This document shows positions 42,322-51,259 of a stretch of DNA of 58,074 nt, in pieces; positions within the stretch are counted from its first letter, which is position 1, and each line of letters begins with the position of its first letter. A program made the position numbers and the translations under genes. The DNA lies in the NCBI GenBank assembly GCA_008933805.1, contig WBUH01000022.1:1-58074 (forward strand), read 5' to 3'. A model generated the notes under the pieces. It saw only the letters and a program-made list of their open reading frames with translations. It had not been told where the DNA came from and did not search any database. This DNA is from Bacteroidota bacterium. GTDB lineage: Bacteria > Bacteroidota > Bacteroidia > UBA8524.

Positions 42322-44592
42322 TTAATGCTGAATGGCGCCCGTGATGGGCTTGGCGTAAATGGTTACGGCCATCGTATCTTGATTGACACAGCTGCCCGGT
42401 TGCTTGGTAACCTGCACCCTTACACTGCCTGCACCGGGTGTAGGCCATGTGGCTGTTATGGCATTTGTACCTTGCCCGCTGGCAATAGTGCCGTTTGTAG
42501 CCGACCACAGGTAGGTATATTTAGCATTGTTTACTGTTTGATAGCTTGTAATAGCATTGTCCTCACAAACAGGGTTATCACCGCTGATATCCGCCATAGG
42601 GATGCTATCTGTAAACAACGTAAGCGTAACCGTAGAGTCGCAGCCTGTTGTGTTATTGGTTATTTTTAGGCTAACGGTATGAAAGCCGTACTGGGTAAAG
42701 GTAATTTGCGCCGAATCGTTAGCAGTGCCGCCTGCAAAGCTTCCGGTGGCACTGCTCCATAAATAGGTAACTCCTCCTAAGTTGGGAGCTGTAAACAAAT
42801 TTTGAACGCCCGAGCATATTGTGTCGGGGCCTGTAATAGCAGCATTAGGAGCTGCATTAACAACAACTGATAGGGTTGCAGTACTATCACAACCGGTAAC
42901 GGTGTCGGTTTGTGTTAGGTATAAATTTCTATTTCCTGAAGTAGTCCATAAAACAGTTACAGTATCGTTTCCTTGCCCGCTTACAATTGTGCCGCCGTTA
43001 GCACTCCAACTGTAGCTGTATTTAGAGTTTCCTACAGTGGTGTAAGTGGCTTGTTTGTGCTGGCATACCGGCGTAGGTCCGCTGATTGAGGCATCGGGTT
43101 TAGCAACAACCGATATTGGTATTGAAATGTTTGACCAGTCTATCAGCGTGTTTCCGCTACAGCTGCCATCCATTAAAGTACCAATAGTGGCATCGCCCGC
43201 ACCCGTCCAATACAGTTCCCTGCCAGGAGTACCGTTGTACGACCACACTAAGGAGTCGTGCACCATTACTCTTGCCATGCCCGATGCGGAATCGTAACAG
43301 AAGGTAAAATACCTGTGCACATCATCGGCAGGTAAGGTATAGCCGGTTGATAAGGGGCCAACATCAGTATAGCCGCCTGCTCCGTCAGAAATACGCATAC
43401 CAATTTCAAGCATACCGCCCGCAACGCGGAAGGTGAGGCCTCCACGAGTAAAAAAGGTAGCTTGGTTTTCATCGCGTTGCCAGCTATACGTCATACATAG
43501 CTTGCCCATGTTAAAAATGCTTCCGGGTACTACCAAATCAATCCCCTTGTTTCCTCCGCAATTATTGGTAATTACAAATCCAAACCCGTTGGTATAGGCA
43601 TCTGAATCAGAAGATATTGCGTTGGGACCGATGGTGGCTGTGGTAATTGGTCCGGCATTAAAATCAAACCTTGAGAGTGTGTTTATTGCGCCCACCCCTT
43701 GGCAACCGTTGGTATCGGTTTGCACCATATAAATATAGCCGGGGCCTGCTGTGTCCCAAGTCACATTTACTGAATTTGTACCCTGCCCTGATGTGATTCT
43801 TCCGCCCACTAAATGCCAATCGTAACTATGCCCCGTAGATGCTGTTACAGAGTAGGCTTGGTTAATGGCATATTCGCACACTTGGGTGGGTCCTGATATT
43901 ATTGGTAATGGAGCAGAGTATATTGTAACCCTCATGGTATCGCGCACCGTAGTGCAGCCGGTATAGTCGGTACCGCTTAATACTAAATAAGTGCTGCCTG
44001 CGGCAATTTCAGTAAGAGTTGGTATATAAACAGGGTTGAGGCTGGTGGTTGAACCTATAAACGAACCTCCTTGACCTGTCCATTGATAGCTCTCAATATT
44101 GCTGGCTACAGTTCCGTTAAGATGTACTGAGTTGGCTGCCGAGCAAATAGTAGTATCTGCTCCTGCATAAACTGTTGGTTTTTTGATAGAGCGAACCGTA
44201 TACGTTTGGTTGGATGAAGTGCCTGAGCGACAAATAGTAAGTTCGTGCGTGCCTCCACCTGTTAAACATAAGGTATCACCCACTGCTGTTGAACTACCGC
44301 AACTAGACTCGAAGGTGTATCCTGTTGATGTACCTGAAACCACAATGCTGATACCCATTGCATTGGCATCAAGCGTAACAGTGAAGTGGATACATCGGTA
44401 TGATGATGAAAGACCGCAACAGCGGCCGTTTCTTGCAACGGATGTGCTAGACCAAACACTATCAGCCTTTCCGGTCATGTTTATGGTATAGTGGGGTACT
44501 GTGCCTTGGCAGCTTTGGGCCAATAGCTTTTTACCCATAGGCAATGCCAGCAGGATAAAGAGTATTAATATGGCTTTTGAAGCTGCTTTCAT
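42322..44592 (-). CDS. Large exported PKD-like repeat protein with LamG-like domain
   Basis: A 756-residue surface-type protein with a signal peptide ending LLAQ. After an N-terminal Cys-rich domain (about 25-130) come PKD/Ig-like repeats that each start near ISGPTxVC or ITGPDTIC and contain a (Y/V)xWxxxxG core (about 145-310 and 505-756). A LamG/concanavalin-like domain sits between them (about 315-500). There is no T9SS sorting domain; it stops at KPITGAIQH, where the next repeat would begin. Its ATG lies 2 bases after the stop of the T9SS type B protein gene, so it is the last gene of a three-gene operon. Confidence 0.88.
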   Translation of the reverse strand: MKAASKAILILFILLALPMGKKLLAQSCQGTVPHYTINMTGKADSVWSSTSVARNGRCCGLSSSYRCIHFTVTLDANAMGISIVVSGTSTGYTFESSCGSSTAVGDTLCLTGGGTHELTICRSGTSSNQTYTVRSIKKPTVYAGADTTICSAANSVHLNGTVASNIESYQWTGQGGSFIGSTTSLNPVYIPTLTEIAAGSTYLVLSGTDYTGCTTVRDTMRVTIYSAPLPIISGPTQVCEYAINQAYSVTASTGHSYDWHLVGGRITSGQGTNSVNVTWDTAGPGYIYMVQTDTNGCQGVGAINTLSRFDFNAGPITTATIGPNAISSDSDAYTNGFGFVITNNCGGNKGIDLVVPGSIFNMGKLCMTYSWQRDENQATFFTRGGLTFRVAGGMLEIGMRISDGAGGYTDVGPLSTGYTLPADDVHRYFTFCYDSASGMARVMVHDSLVWSYNGTPGRELYWTGAGDATIGTLMDGSCSGNTLIDWSNISIPISVVAKPDASISGPTPVCQHKQATYTTVGNSKYSYSWSANGGTIVSGQGNDTVTVLWTTSGNRNLYLTQTDTVTGCDSTATLSVVVNAAPNAAITGPDTICSGVQNLFTAPNLGGVTYLWSSATGSFAGGTANDSAQITFTQYGFHTVSLKITNNTTGCDSTVTLTLFTDSIPMADISGDNPVCEDNAITSYQTVNNAKYTYLWSATNGTIASGQGTNAITATWPTPGAGSVRVQVTKQPGSCVNQDTMAVTIYAKPITGAIQH

Positions 44593-44594
44593 GA

Positions 44595-45650
44595 TTAGCG
44601 CAGTACGGTTACCGTACCATTAAATACATAATTTTTGTTGTCTTTTCCGGTTACTTGTACAAAGTAAACAAATATACCGTCGGGCACGGGAGCCCCTTTG
44701 TACTTACCGTCCCATCCTTCGTCCAGTGAGGTTGTTTTAAACACTACTTCGCCCCAGCGGTCAAGAACGGAAAACTCAGTTCTTAGTACATTTTCATAAA
44801 CAGGCTTAAACACGTTGTTCATCCCATCGTCATTCGGGGTAAACCCGGTTGGGATAAACACATTAATGCCTGATTCAACAATAATGTATTTGGTAATACT
44901 GTCGGTACAGCCAAAGCTGTTTTTAACAGTAAGCCGCACAGCTTTAACCCCTGCTTTCGTAAATGTGTGTGTAGGGTTTGTTAATTGCGAAGACCCGGTA
45001 GTTTTATCGTTTTCCATAAACTCCCAATCCCAAAAATCAACGTTGTTGGTTCCGGTGTAGGTAAAGTCTACATCTTCATAAATAACCGGCTGTGTGGGAG
45101 AGAAGGCAAAATCGGCCTGTGGCCTGTATTTCACCCGTAAATCGTGAAGAGAAGAATTGTGTCCGCACTCCCCAAAAAATCCTGTTACCACAAACGAGGT
45201 GTCAAAATCAGGCTTCACCGTTATCCGGTCTCCTGTATCACCTGTATTCCAAACGTACATGTCAGCGTCGCCCTTAGCTTCCAAAATCACATCATTTCCT
45301 TTGCACACTTGCTCAGGCCCAAAGATATTTACCGGTCCTGTAGGCCATAATAAAACAAGTGCGTCAACGGGGCTGCCCGGGCAACCTTCTTTTGTACGTT
45401 CTCTTACGGTAATTTTTTTAACTCCCCCTGTCATGCCCCAGTTTACCCATATTTTAGACCCATCGGTAGAGGTGCTGTCGATAGTGCCCCCTTCTACGGT
45501 CCAAAAAAATACCGAACCCACTCTTTCGCCGGTTCGGTACATCGCATGTATTTCACCAATGCAAGCCGTGTCTATATACTGGGAAAATGCCTTGCCGGCA
45601 GAAACTGCCAGCAAGAGCATCACCCCGAAATACAAACCTATGGATTTCAT
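44595..45650 (-). CDS. T9SS type B (gliding motility-associated C-terminal domain) PKD protein
   Basis: A 351-residue exported protein with a signal peptide (MLLLAVSAGKAFSQ). An N-terminal PKD-like domain (about 25-105) and a second beta domain (about 110-170) lead to a PKD domain (about 175-255; NPTHTFTKAGVKAVRLTVKNSFGC). The last 90 residues are a gliding-motility-associated C-terminal domain: VFIPTGFTPNDDGMNN, FSVLDRWGEVVF, GWDGKYKGAPVPDGIFVYFVQV. This signal sends the protein through T9SS to the surface. It is the middle gene of the operon with the two PKD-like proteins. Confidence 0.93.
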   Translation of the reverse strand: MKSIGLYFGVMLLLAVSAGKAFSQYIDTACIGEIHAMYRTGERVGSVFFWTVEGGTIDSTSTDGSKIWVNWGMTGGVKKITVRERTKEGCPGSPVDALVLLWPTGPVNIFGPEQVCKGNDVILEAKGDADMYVWNTGDTGDRITVKPDFDTSFVVTGFFGECGHNSSLHDLRVKYRPQADFAFSPTQPVIYEDVDFTYTGTNNVDFWDWEFMENDKTTGSSQLTNPTHTFTKAGVKAVRLTVKNSFGCTDSITKYIIVESGINVFIPTGFTPNDDGMNNVFKPVYENVLRTEFSVLDRWGEVVFKTTSLDEGWDGKYKGAPVPDGIFVYFVQVTGKDNKNYVFNGTVTVLR

Positions 45651-45702
45651 TGGATATGTGTGCGTATATATATGAAGGTAAACTAACTAAATGCTGATAG
45701 GC

Positions 45703-46302
45703 TTAGTTGTGCTGAATGGATGGGGTAACCACTTGTGGATACACGGTAACCACTGCTGATGTACCTGCGCCTGAAAGTGTAGTAGAGCAGGTTAACCTGT
45801 CAACCACTTGTACCAGTGTGTAGGTTTTTGTAGCAGTTAATGAACTGGTGTTAATTACAAACGGAGATGAAGTAAGGTTAACGGTGGTGTTACCTGAGCC
45901 GTCGTTATACGTCAAATCCCAAGGTGATGTACCCGTAAGTGTGATAGATACACTTGTAGAGTCTTGATAACACAGTGCGGTTGTGCCCGTAATTGAAGCA
46001 TTCGGCAATGGCATACGAACAATAGCTAACTTAACAGGATCGCCAACGCAACCGTTAGAATCGGTTTCGATAACAGTTAGTGTGTCAATACCTGTAGTAG
46101 TTAAAAAATCAATAGTGATACTGTCTGTAGAACCGCCTGAAGCCTGTGTGCCCCCGCCAACAGTCCAAGCATAGGATGAGCCTGCGTTTCCGGGCAGCCA
46201 ATAGCTAATACCGGTAGCACCGGCGCAAACAGTGTCGTTTTGTGCGTTTGCATAAAATACTGCAGATGCAATAATTGCCAAAGTGAGTAGTACCTTTTTC
46301 AT
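45703..46302 (-). CDS. Small exported PKD-like protein without sorting domain
   Basis: A 199-residue exported protein starting at the ATG at 46302 (signal peptide MKKVLLTLAIIASAVFYANAQ). It has two PKD/Ig-like repeats, the second starting at MPLPNASITGTTALC, and ends with YPQVVTPSIQHN. Like the 756-residue protein of the same operon it stops at the first strand of what would be the next repeat and has no T9SS sorting domain. The T9SS type B gene follows 52 bases downstream. A TACCTTTG -7 element lies 30 bases upstream. Function unknown; likely works with its surface partners. Confidence 0.85.
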   Translation of the reverse strand: MKKVLLTLAIIASAVFYANAQNDTVCAGATGISYWLPGNAGSSYAWTVGGGTQASGGSTDSITIDFLTTTGIDTLTVIETDSNGCVGDPVKLAIVRMPLPNASITGTTALCYQDSTSVSITLTGTSPWDLTYNDGSGNTTVNLTSSPFVINTSSLTATKTYTLVQVVDRLTCSTTLSGAGTSAVVTVYPQVVTPSIQHN

Positions 46303-46331
46303 ATGTATTGTGTGTATTAAAATTTCTGGTA

Positions 46332-46339
46332 CAAAGGTA
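46332..46339 (-). promoter_or_regulatory. -7 element TACCTTTG for the PKD-like operon
   Basis: Minus-strand TACCTTTG matches TAnnTTTG, 29 bases before the ATG at 46302. The -33 region reads ATT instead of TTG at the expected distance. Confidence 0.5.
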
Positions 46340-46576
46340 TTTGGGGCCTGCCATAGCGAATTTTCAATCATGCGTGCACCTTTTCACCTGTAAGTAACAG
46401 CCGCAGATTTTTAGTGTTTAATGTTTTTTTCACTATTCAATCAATTGATATTTAGTTGTTTGATTATTTGGAAGGGTGTTTTCACCCTGTTTTAGATTGT
46501 AAATTTTATGCAAAAAGTTTTAAAAAATTTAAATTTTTTAATCACTTTTGTAAGCCAAATAGTTTAATAAGTAGCA

Positions 46577-47998
46577 ATGGATTTGTTAACTAAAATAATC
46601 CAAACGTTGTCTGATGAGCAGTATGAAAAGCTGCTTGACAATGTAGGAGTGAATGAATACCACAACAACTATATCACCTTGCAGGGTTTGCGCAAGGGGC
46701 AAAAAGCTGCTGAAACACTTGCCGCCGAGCTGAAAATGAGCAAGGGGGCATTTAACACGTTTAAATCGCGGTTGCTTAAAAAGGTGAGTGCCCAATTGGG
46801 TCACCTTGAGGAGAATACGATTAGCCAACTGAAAGAAGAAACGGCGCGTATGAACCAGCTTGCTTTGCAAAACGAGCGTGAAGTATCGATACGGATATTG
46901 CGAGATTTGGAGAAGAAGTTGATTGAGTACGATTTATCAAGCGAGTTGGCAATTATTTACAAATTTTTGGCAAGGTTGCACCGTTTTTATCCTGAGTTTG
47001 AGCATTATGAAATGCAGTATAAAAAGTACGTGGCTTTTTCGCTTACCGTAACCAAGGCCGAGGATCAACTGTACGATTATATTTTCTATTTATCACACTA
47101 TCACCTTAATCATTTAAGCGAAGACCAGCGGAATATTACAGCACAATTACAGGAGCTTGAGAGTTATGCAAAGCTGTATAAATCGCACCGCTTATTTGTA
47201 ATTTATAATATTGCCAAAATATACCACGATTGCAGTTTTTTAAAGCCTGAGGAGCTTGCCCTTAAAGAGATTGAAACCGAAGAAACACTGCAACAGTTTA
47301 CGGCAATATTTACCAAATACGGACAGGATGCGTTTTACCAAAACTTGCAATACATTGTTCCGTTTTTGTTTTTTGAGTATTACGTACGCGTGGGCAATAG
47401 TGTAAAAGCAAATCACTACCTAACTAAAATAAATATGGTGATTAGTAAAGTGGCACACAGACAGTTGTGGCCATTTTTCATCACCCAGATGATTAACTCA
47501 ATTGTTTCGAAATTTGTAACAGAGGGCGATACAAACATTATTTACAACCTGCACGAAAAGCTGCAACAGTGTTATTTTCCGAGCCCTGAAGAAGCTCCGC
47601 ATTACATTTGTTATGCAAGGTTTAGGTCGATGGTAGCCTTTTACAAAGGACAGTACAGTACCGGGGCGAAAATTATAAACGATTTGCGTAATGAAATCTC
47701 GTTAAAGAATTTCTCATTTGCCGAGATTGAAATTAAACTTTTTCAAGCGTTTCAATACGCCCTTGAAAATGAAGCCGAACTGGCCGAACGCTTGGTGGCA
47801 AGCGTGAAGAGACAGGTGAGTGACGAGGATGAATTGAAGCCTGTTGTGAAACTATTCAGCAAAACCCTTTCGCTGCTGATAAAGCATATTCACGATGGCA
47901 ACGAAAAGGACAAAGTAGTGAAGTATTGGCGCAAGTTTAAAGAGAAGAACAACGGAAAGTTACTGAACTTTATCCGCCTCTCCCTTATAGAAATCTAA
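46577..47998 (+). CDS. Large helical protein of unknown function
   Basis: A 473-residue, apparently all-alpha cytoplasmic protein with no signal peptide or membrane helix. Its N-terminal 75 residues (LGLRKGQKAAETLAAELKMSKGAFNTFKSRLLKKV-like wording, LQGLRKGQKAAETL and KMSKGAFNTFKSRLLKKV) could form a helix-turn-helix. The rest (about 90-473) looks like a helical-repeat array with TPR-like spacing and ends KVVKYWRKFKEKNNGKL. I do not recognise the family. It stands between surface-protein operons, convergent with a CheY-like regulator. A role as a transcriptional or regulatory scaffold is only a guess. Confidence 0.83.
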   Translation: MDLLTKIIQTLSDEQYEKLLDNVGVNEYHNNYITLQGLRKGQKAAETLAAELKMSKGAFNTFKSRLLKKVSAQLGHLEENTISQLKEETARMNQLALQNEREVSIRILRDLEKKLIEYDLSSELAIIYKFLARLHRFYPEFEHYEMQYKKYVAFSLTVTKAEDQLYDYIFYLSHYHLNHLSEDQRNITAQLQELESYAKLYKSHRLFVIYNIAKIYHDCSFLKPEELALKEIETEETLQQFTAIFTKYGQDAFYQNLQYIVPFLFFEYYVRVGNSVKANHYLTKINMVISKVAHRQLWPFFITQMINSIVSKFVTEGDTNIIYNLHEKLQQCYFPSPEEAPHYICYARFRSMVAFYKGQYSTGAKIINDLRNEISLKNFSFAEIEIKLFQAFQYALENEAELAERLVASVKRQVSDEDELKPVVKLFSKTLSLLIKHIHDGNEKDKVVKYWRKFKEKNNGKLLNFIRLSLIEI

Positions 47999-48001
47999 AT
48001 T

Positions 48002-48025
48002 TAAAAAAGTCCGGATAAACCGGAA
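48002..48025 (-). terminator. Terminator of the second response regulator gene
   Basis: The stem TCCGG/CCGGA with a 5-base loop is followed on the minus strand by CTTTTTT, directly below the stop at 48026. Confidence 0.65.
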
Positions 48026-48466
48026 TTAGCTGGCTATTGCTTGCAAGGTGTGCTTGCGTTTAAGGTCTTCAAGAACCTCTTCGCGCAAGGGTTTGTTCAC
48101 TTTATCCATAATAAAGTTATGAGCATCAAGCAAGTGATCGGGGTATTTATTAATAAATGCCGATAAAATCACAATGCGAGTGTTTTTTAACTCGTCATAC
48201 TTCAAAAGCATTTGTTTAAACTCAAGCAAAAAGTGAAACCCATCGTGTTGGGGTAAATGCAGATCCAGAAAAATTACTTCAGGTATTCCTTCTCCTTTGT
48301 TCAAAACGGTGTAAAGAAAGTTTAATGCTGAAGGAACACTGGTTCTAACATGCACTTTTTCAGCAAAGTAGGCAACCTGCATTAGGCGTTCGTTAATGAG
48401 GTTATCAATCTCTTCATCGTCTATAAGCAAGACGTTTTCAAATGGGGTACCGGTAATCTTTTTCAA
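48026..48466 (-). CDS. Single-domain response regulator, CheY-like
   Basis: A 146-residue receiver-only protein. It appears to start with TTG at 48466 (MKKITGTPFENVLLIDDEE); I see no in-frame ATG nearby. The acidic pocket is LLIDDEE, the phosphoacceptor Asp is in VIFLDLHLPQHDG, and the later Ser and Lys are in VILSAF and VNKPL. No kinase gene is adjacent, so it is an orphan; the kinase at 39326 already has its own regulator. It is divergent from the 815-residue T9SS protein gene. Confidence 0.93.
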   Translation of the reverse strand: MKKITGTPFENVLLIDDEEIDNLINERLMQVAYFAEKVHVRTSVPSALNFLYTVLNKGEGIPEVIFLDLHLPQHDGFHFLLEFKQMLLKYDELKNTRIVILSAFINKYPDHLLDAHNFIMDKVNKPLREEVLEDLKRKHTLQAIAS

Positions 48467-48688
48467 GGTAGTTTTTTGTTTGATGTGTATACAAATGTAT
48501 AAGAACGAAGTTTAAAAAACGTAAAAATTTTTAAAATATTTTACCCAATAATGAAAATTAATCTGTTGATAACCAAAAGCAAACATACAGCAAGGGTTTA
48601 AAGTGGGTAACGGGTATGTAAAAAAACGCGCAATTGTGTAAATGAAGGCGCTTTGTATTGGTTTTTAGACGAAAGCACTATTTACGCA

Positions 48689-48719
48689 TTGTAAATATGG
48701 GCTTTACATTGTAGTTTTG
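48689..48719 (+). promoter_or_regulatory. Promoter TTG-N20-TAGTTTTG
   Basis: TTG (48689-48691) and TAGTTTTG (48712-48719) are 20 bases apart and end 20 bases before the ATG at 48740. Confidence 0.65.
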
Positions 48720-48739
48720 GTATTATAACAATAGGGCTT

Positions 48740-51187
48740 ATGGAAAAAATTATACGCGCATCACTTTTACTCACGTTTTTGTTCACTTGTATTAGTTCTC
48801 GTTTATACTCCCAAACATCATGCGGGGTTGATACTATTAACTATACGTATTACAAAACCACTCAGTTCAGACCGGTATCGCTAAACTCTGTAAACAGCGG
48901 AAATGCCTTTGCACAGTGGTATCCTGCACCGCAACCCATTACCGTTGCCGGGTTTGATTTTTATGCTTGGCAAAGTACCGGAACAAATGCGGTAGTTACG
49001 CTTACTTGTAATATTTACAGGGCATCAGCATCCGATTCGTTACCAACAGGCGCACCCCTGCGCACCATTACCATTAATGTGGATTCAACTTTTGGAAACG
49101 GGCAGTTAGCAGCACTTAAAAAAACAGTTACGTTTGCTACACCCATTACCATTACTGTACCTTATGTACTAACGGTTGAAAACACAGGTTCTACCAACGT
49201 TTCGGTGTTGGCCAATGATTATGCGGCAACAACCCCGAACGGACGTAAAGAATGGTTAAGTTCAGTGCGTATTGGTGCTAATTACCTGCGTTCATACAAT
49301 ATAAACGTGGGCGGTATAGCTTTTGATGCTGATTTTATTTTGCAGCCCCATGTGAGCTATAACTTAAAGGCTGATTTCACAATATCTGAGTGTAACAGGG
49401 GCAGCAACCCTATTGATTTTATAAATACATCATCGGGTGCGCTTGCAAGCCCGTTTTACAACCGCTATGCGTACTTTAATATTCCGCAGTTTTGTTCTAT
49501 GTGGAACTATGGTGATACCACAGGATTGTTTTATAGCGTAAACGGTAACCATTCCTACTTCAATCGTATTGCGTATGATGTGACTTTGAAAGACACCATT
49601 TACGGCTGGACTAAAGGCTGCTCGCACAGCACTACTAAAAAATTGTATGCAGTGCCCGATGCACCCAAAGTATATAACGATGGTCCTGTTTGTAGCGGAA
49701 ATCCCCTACGAATGTGGATTGATACCGTACCCGGACAAACCTATTTTTGGGCCGGCCCTAACGGGTATTTGGCTACAAAACCCGATACTATTTTTAGCAA
49801 TGCCGATACCCTGATAAACGGTATGTATATGGTGAGCGCAGGAATTGGCGGTTGTGTATCATCAGCATCAAACACTATAGTTAAGGTGTATAAAACACCT
49901 GAAACCCCGGTTGCTGACGCTGTAAGCTCTAAATGTGTGGGTGATAGTGTTGACTTTGATGCAAACTCTTCTTCGCCCGGTATTTCTTATGTGTGGACAG
50001 GTGAAAACGGATTTAGCAGAAATTCTAAATCGTTTAAGCTCACAAACCTTGATACTAACTACCGCGGTAATTATACAGTTTACGTTGAGGATGCCTTTTG
50101 CAAATCGGGGTATGATACGGCGCAGTTGTACATTTACCCGCCGCCAACCCCTCCTTCAGTTAGTTCAGCAGCAGGTAATGTGCTGTGTGAAGGCGATTCG
50201 CTGTATCTAATCGGTAATTCAGTGGCCGGTGCAGTGTTTGCATGGCAAGGCCCTGACGGGTTTACATCATCAACAACAAACCCTATACTTTCAGGCATTA
50301 CAACTGCAAAAGCAGGTGTTTACAAAGCCTTTGTGATAATAGGCAGTTGTACGTCTACCGATGATTCGGTTTCAATAGTTATTAATACTAAGCCTGCCGC
50401 TACAGCCATCGCTAATAAAACTGATTTTTGCAACGGAGATAGTGCTACCCTTACCGCTAATACAGGTACGGGGCTAACTTACTTGTGGTATAAGGATAGT
50501 GTGGCTTTAACAAGTGCCCAAGCTAACCAATTGGTGGTGAAAAACACCGGAAACTACCGTGTGCTTGTAACCAATACCGATAATTGTAAAGAAACCTCTA
50601 CACCCGTAAGCATTCTTATGAAGCCATTACCTACTGTTACTACACAACCTTTAGCAGTGGGTGTACACAGTGGTAAGGATGCCGTATTTAGCGTTGTATC
50701 GCCCGAAACAGGCGTAAGCTACCAATGGGAGGGTGACGCAGGCACAACTTCATTTGCTGCACTAAGTAATACAGCCCCTTATTCAGGTGTACAAACCAAC
50801 ACATTAACCATTACCAACACCACACCAACGCTTACCGGTTACCAATACCGTTGCTTGGTTGAGTTGAACGGTTGCAGCACAATGTCATCAGCGGCACCGC
50901 TTACTATTTTTGTGGGTGTTGAAGAGTTTGCCAACGGTGGTAAGGTGTCTGTTTATCCCAACCCTACAAATGGTATGTTAACGATTGATTTGAATCTTTT
51001 ACAGGCTACTGAAATCAGTTTAACCATAATGGATATTGCTGGCAGGGAGTTTATGCAGTTAAACCCTGTTATGGCTGGAAATAACCAGGTATTGCCTGTG
51101 GATGTATCGCAATTATCAAAAGGTATGTACCTGCTGAAAGTAAAAGCCGGTAAGGATGAAAAACTGCTTCGTTTTGCAGTAAATTAA
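48740..51187 (+). CDS. T9SS type A exported protein with Ig/PKD-like repeats
   Basis: An 815-residue surface or secreted protein. A signal peptide (ends RLYSQ) is followed by a beta-sandwich domain (about 25-215; ITVAGFDFYAWQSTG), an intermediate domain (about 215-310), and four Ig/PKD-like repeats (about 310-730) with the recurring Y(V/F)WxGPNG or WxGENGF core and C-x-GDS starts. The last 80 residues are a T9SS type A sorting domain (VSVYPNPTNG, LTIMDIAGREF, LSKGMYLLKVKAGKDE). Own promoter upstream and a shared terminator downstream. Target unknown; adhesion is a likely role. Confidence 0.92.
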   Translation: MEKIIRASLLLTFLFTCISSRLYSQTSCGVDTINYTYYKTTQFRPVSLNSVNSGNAFAQWYPAPQPITVAGFDFYAWQSTGTNAVVTLTCNIYRASASDSLPTGAPLRTITINVDSTFGNGQLAALKKTVTFATPITITVPYVLTVENTGSTNVSVLANDYAATTPNGRKEWLSSVRIGANYLRSYNINVGGIAFDADFILQPHVSYNLKADFTISECNRGSNPIDFINTSSGALASPFYNRYAYFNIPQFCSMWNYGDTTGLFYSVNGNHSYFNRIAYDVTLKDTIYGWTKGCSHSTTKKLYAVPDAPKVYNDGPVCSGNPLRMWIDTVPGQTYFWAGPNGYLATKPDTIFSNADTLINGMYMVSAGIGGCVSSASNTIVKVYKTPETPVADAVSSKCVGDSVDFDANSSSPGISYVWTGENGFSRNSKSFKLTNLDTNYRGNYTVYVEDAFCKSGYDTAQLYIYPPPTPPSVSSAAGNVLCEGDSLYLIGNSVAGAVFAWQGPDGFTSSTTNPILSGITTAKAGVYKAFVIIGSCTSTDDSVSIVINTKPAATAIANKTDFCNGDSATLTANTGTGLTYLWYKDSVALTSAQANQLVVKNTGNYRVLVTNTDNCKETSTPVSILMKPLPTVTTQPLAVGVHSGKDAVFSVVSPETGVSYQWEGDAGTTSFAALSNTAPYSGVQTNTLTITNTTPTLTGYQYRCLVELNGCSTMSSAAPLTIFVGVEEFANGGKVSVYPNPTNGMLTIDLNLLQATEISLTIMDIAGREFMQLNPVMAGNNQVLPVDVSQLSKGMYLLKVKAGKDEKLLRFAVN

Positions 51188-51203
51188 ATCTTACAGATAA
51201 CCA

Positions 51204-51242
51204 TAAAAAAAGCCCGCTGAAATTAATCAGCGGGCTTTTTTG
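51204..51242. terminator. Bidirectional terminator between two surface protein genes
   Basis: The stem AAGCCCGCTGA/TCAGCGGGCTT, flanked by A7 on the left and T7 on the right, lies between the convergent stops at 51187 and 51260. Confidence 0.92.
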
Positions 51243-51259
51243 TTAGTAAGCACGTAAGG

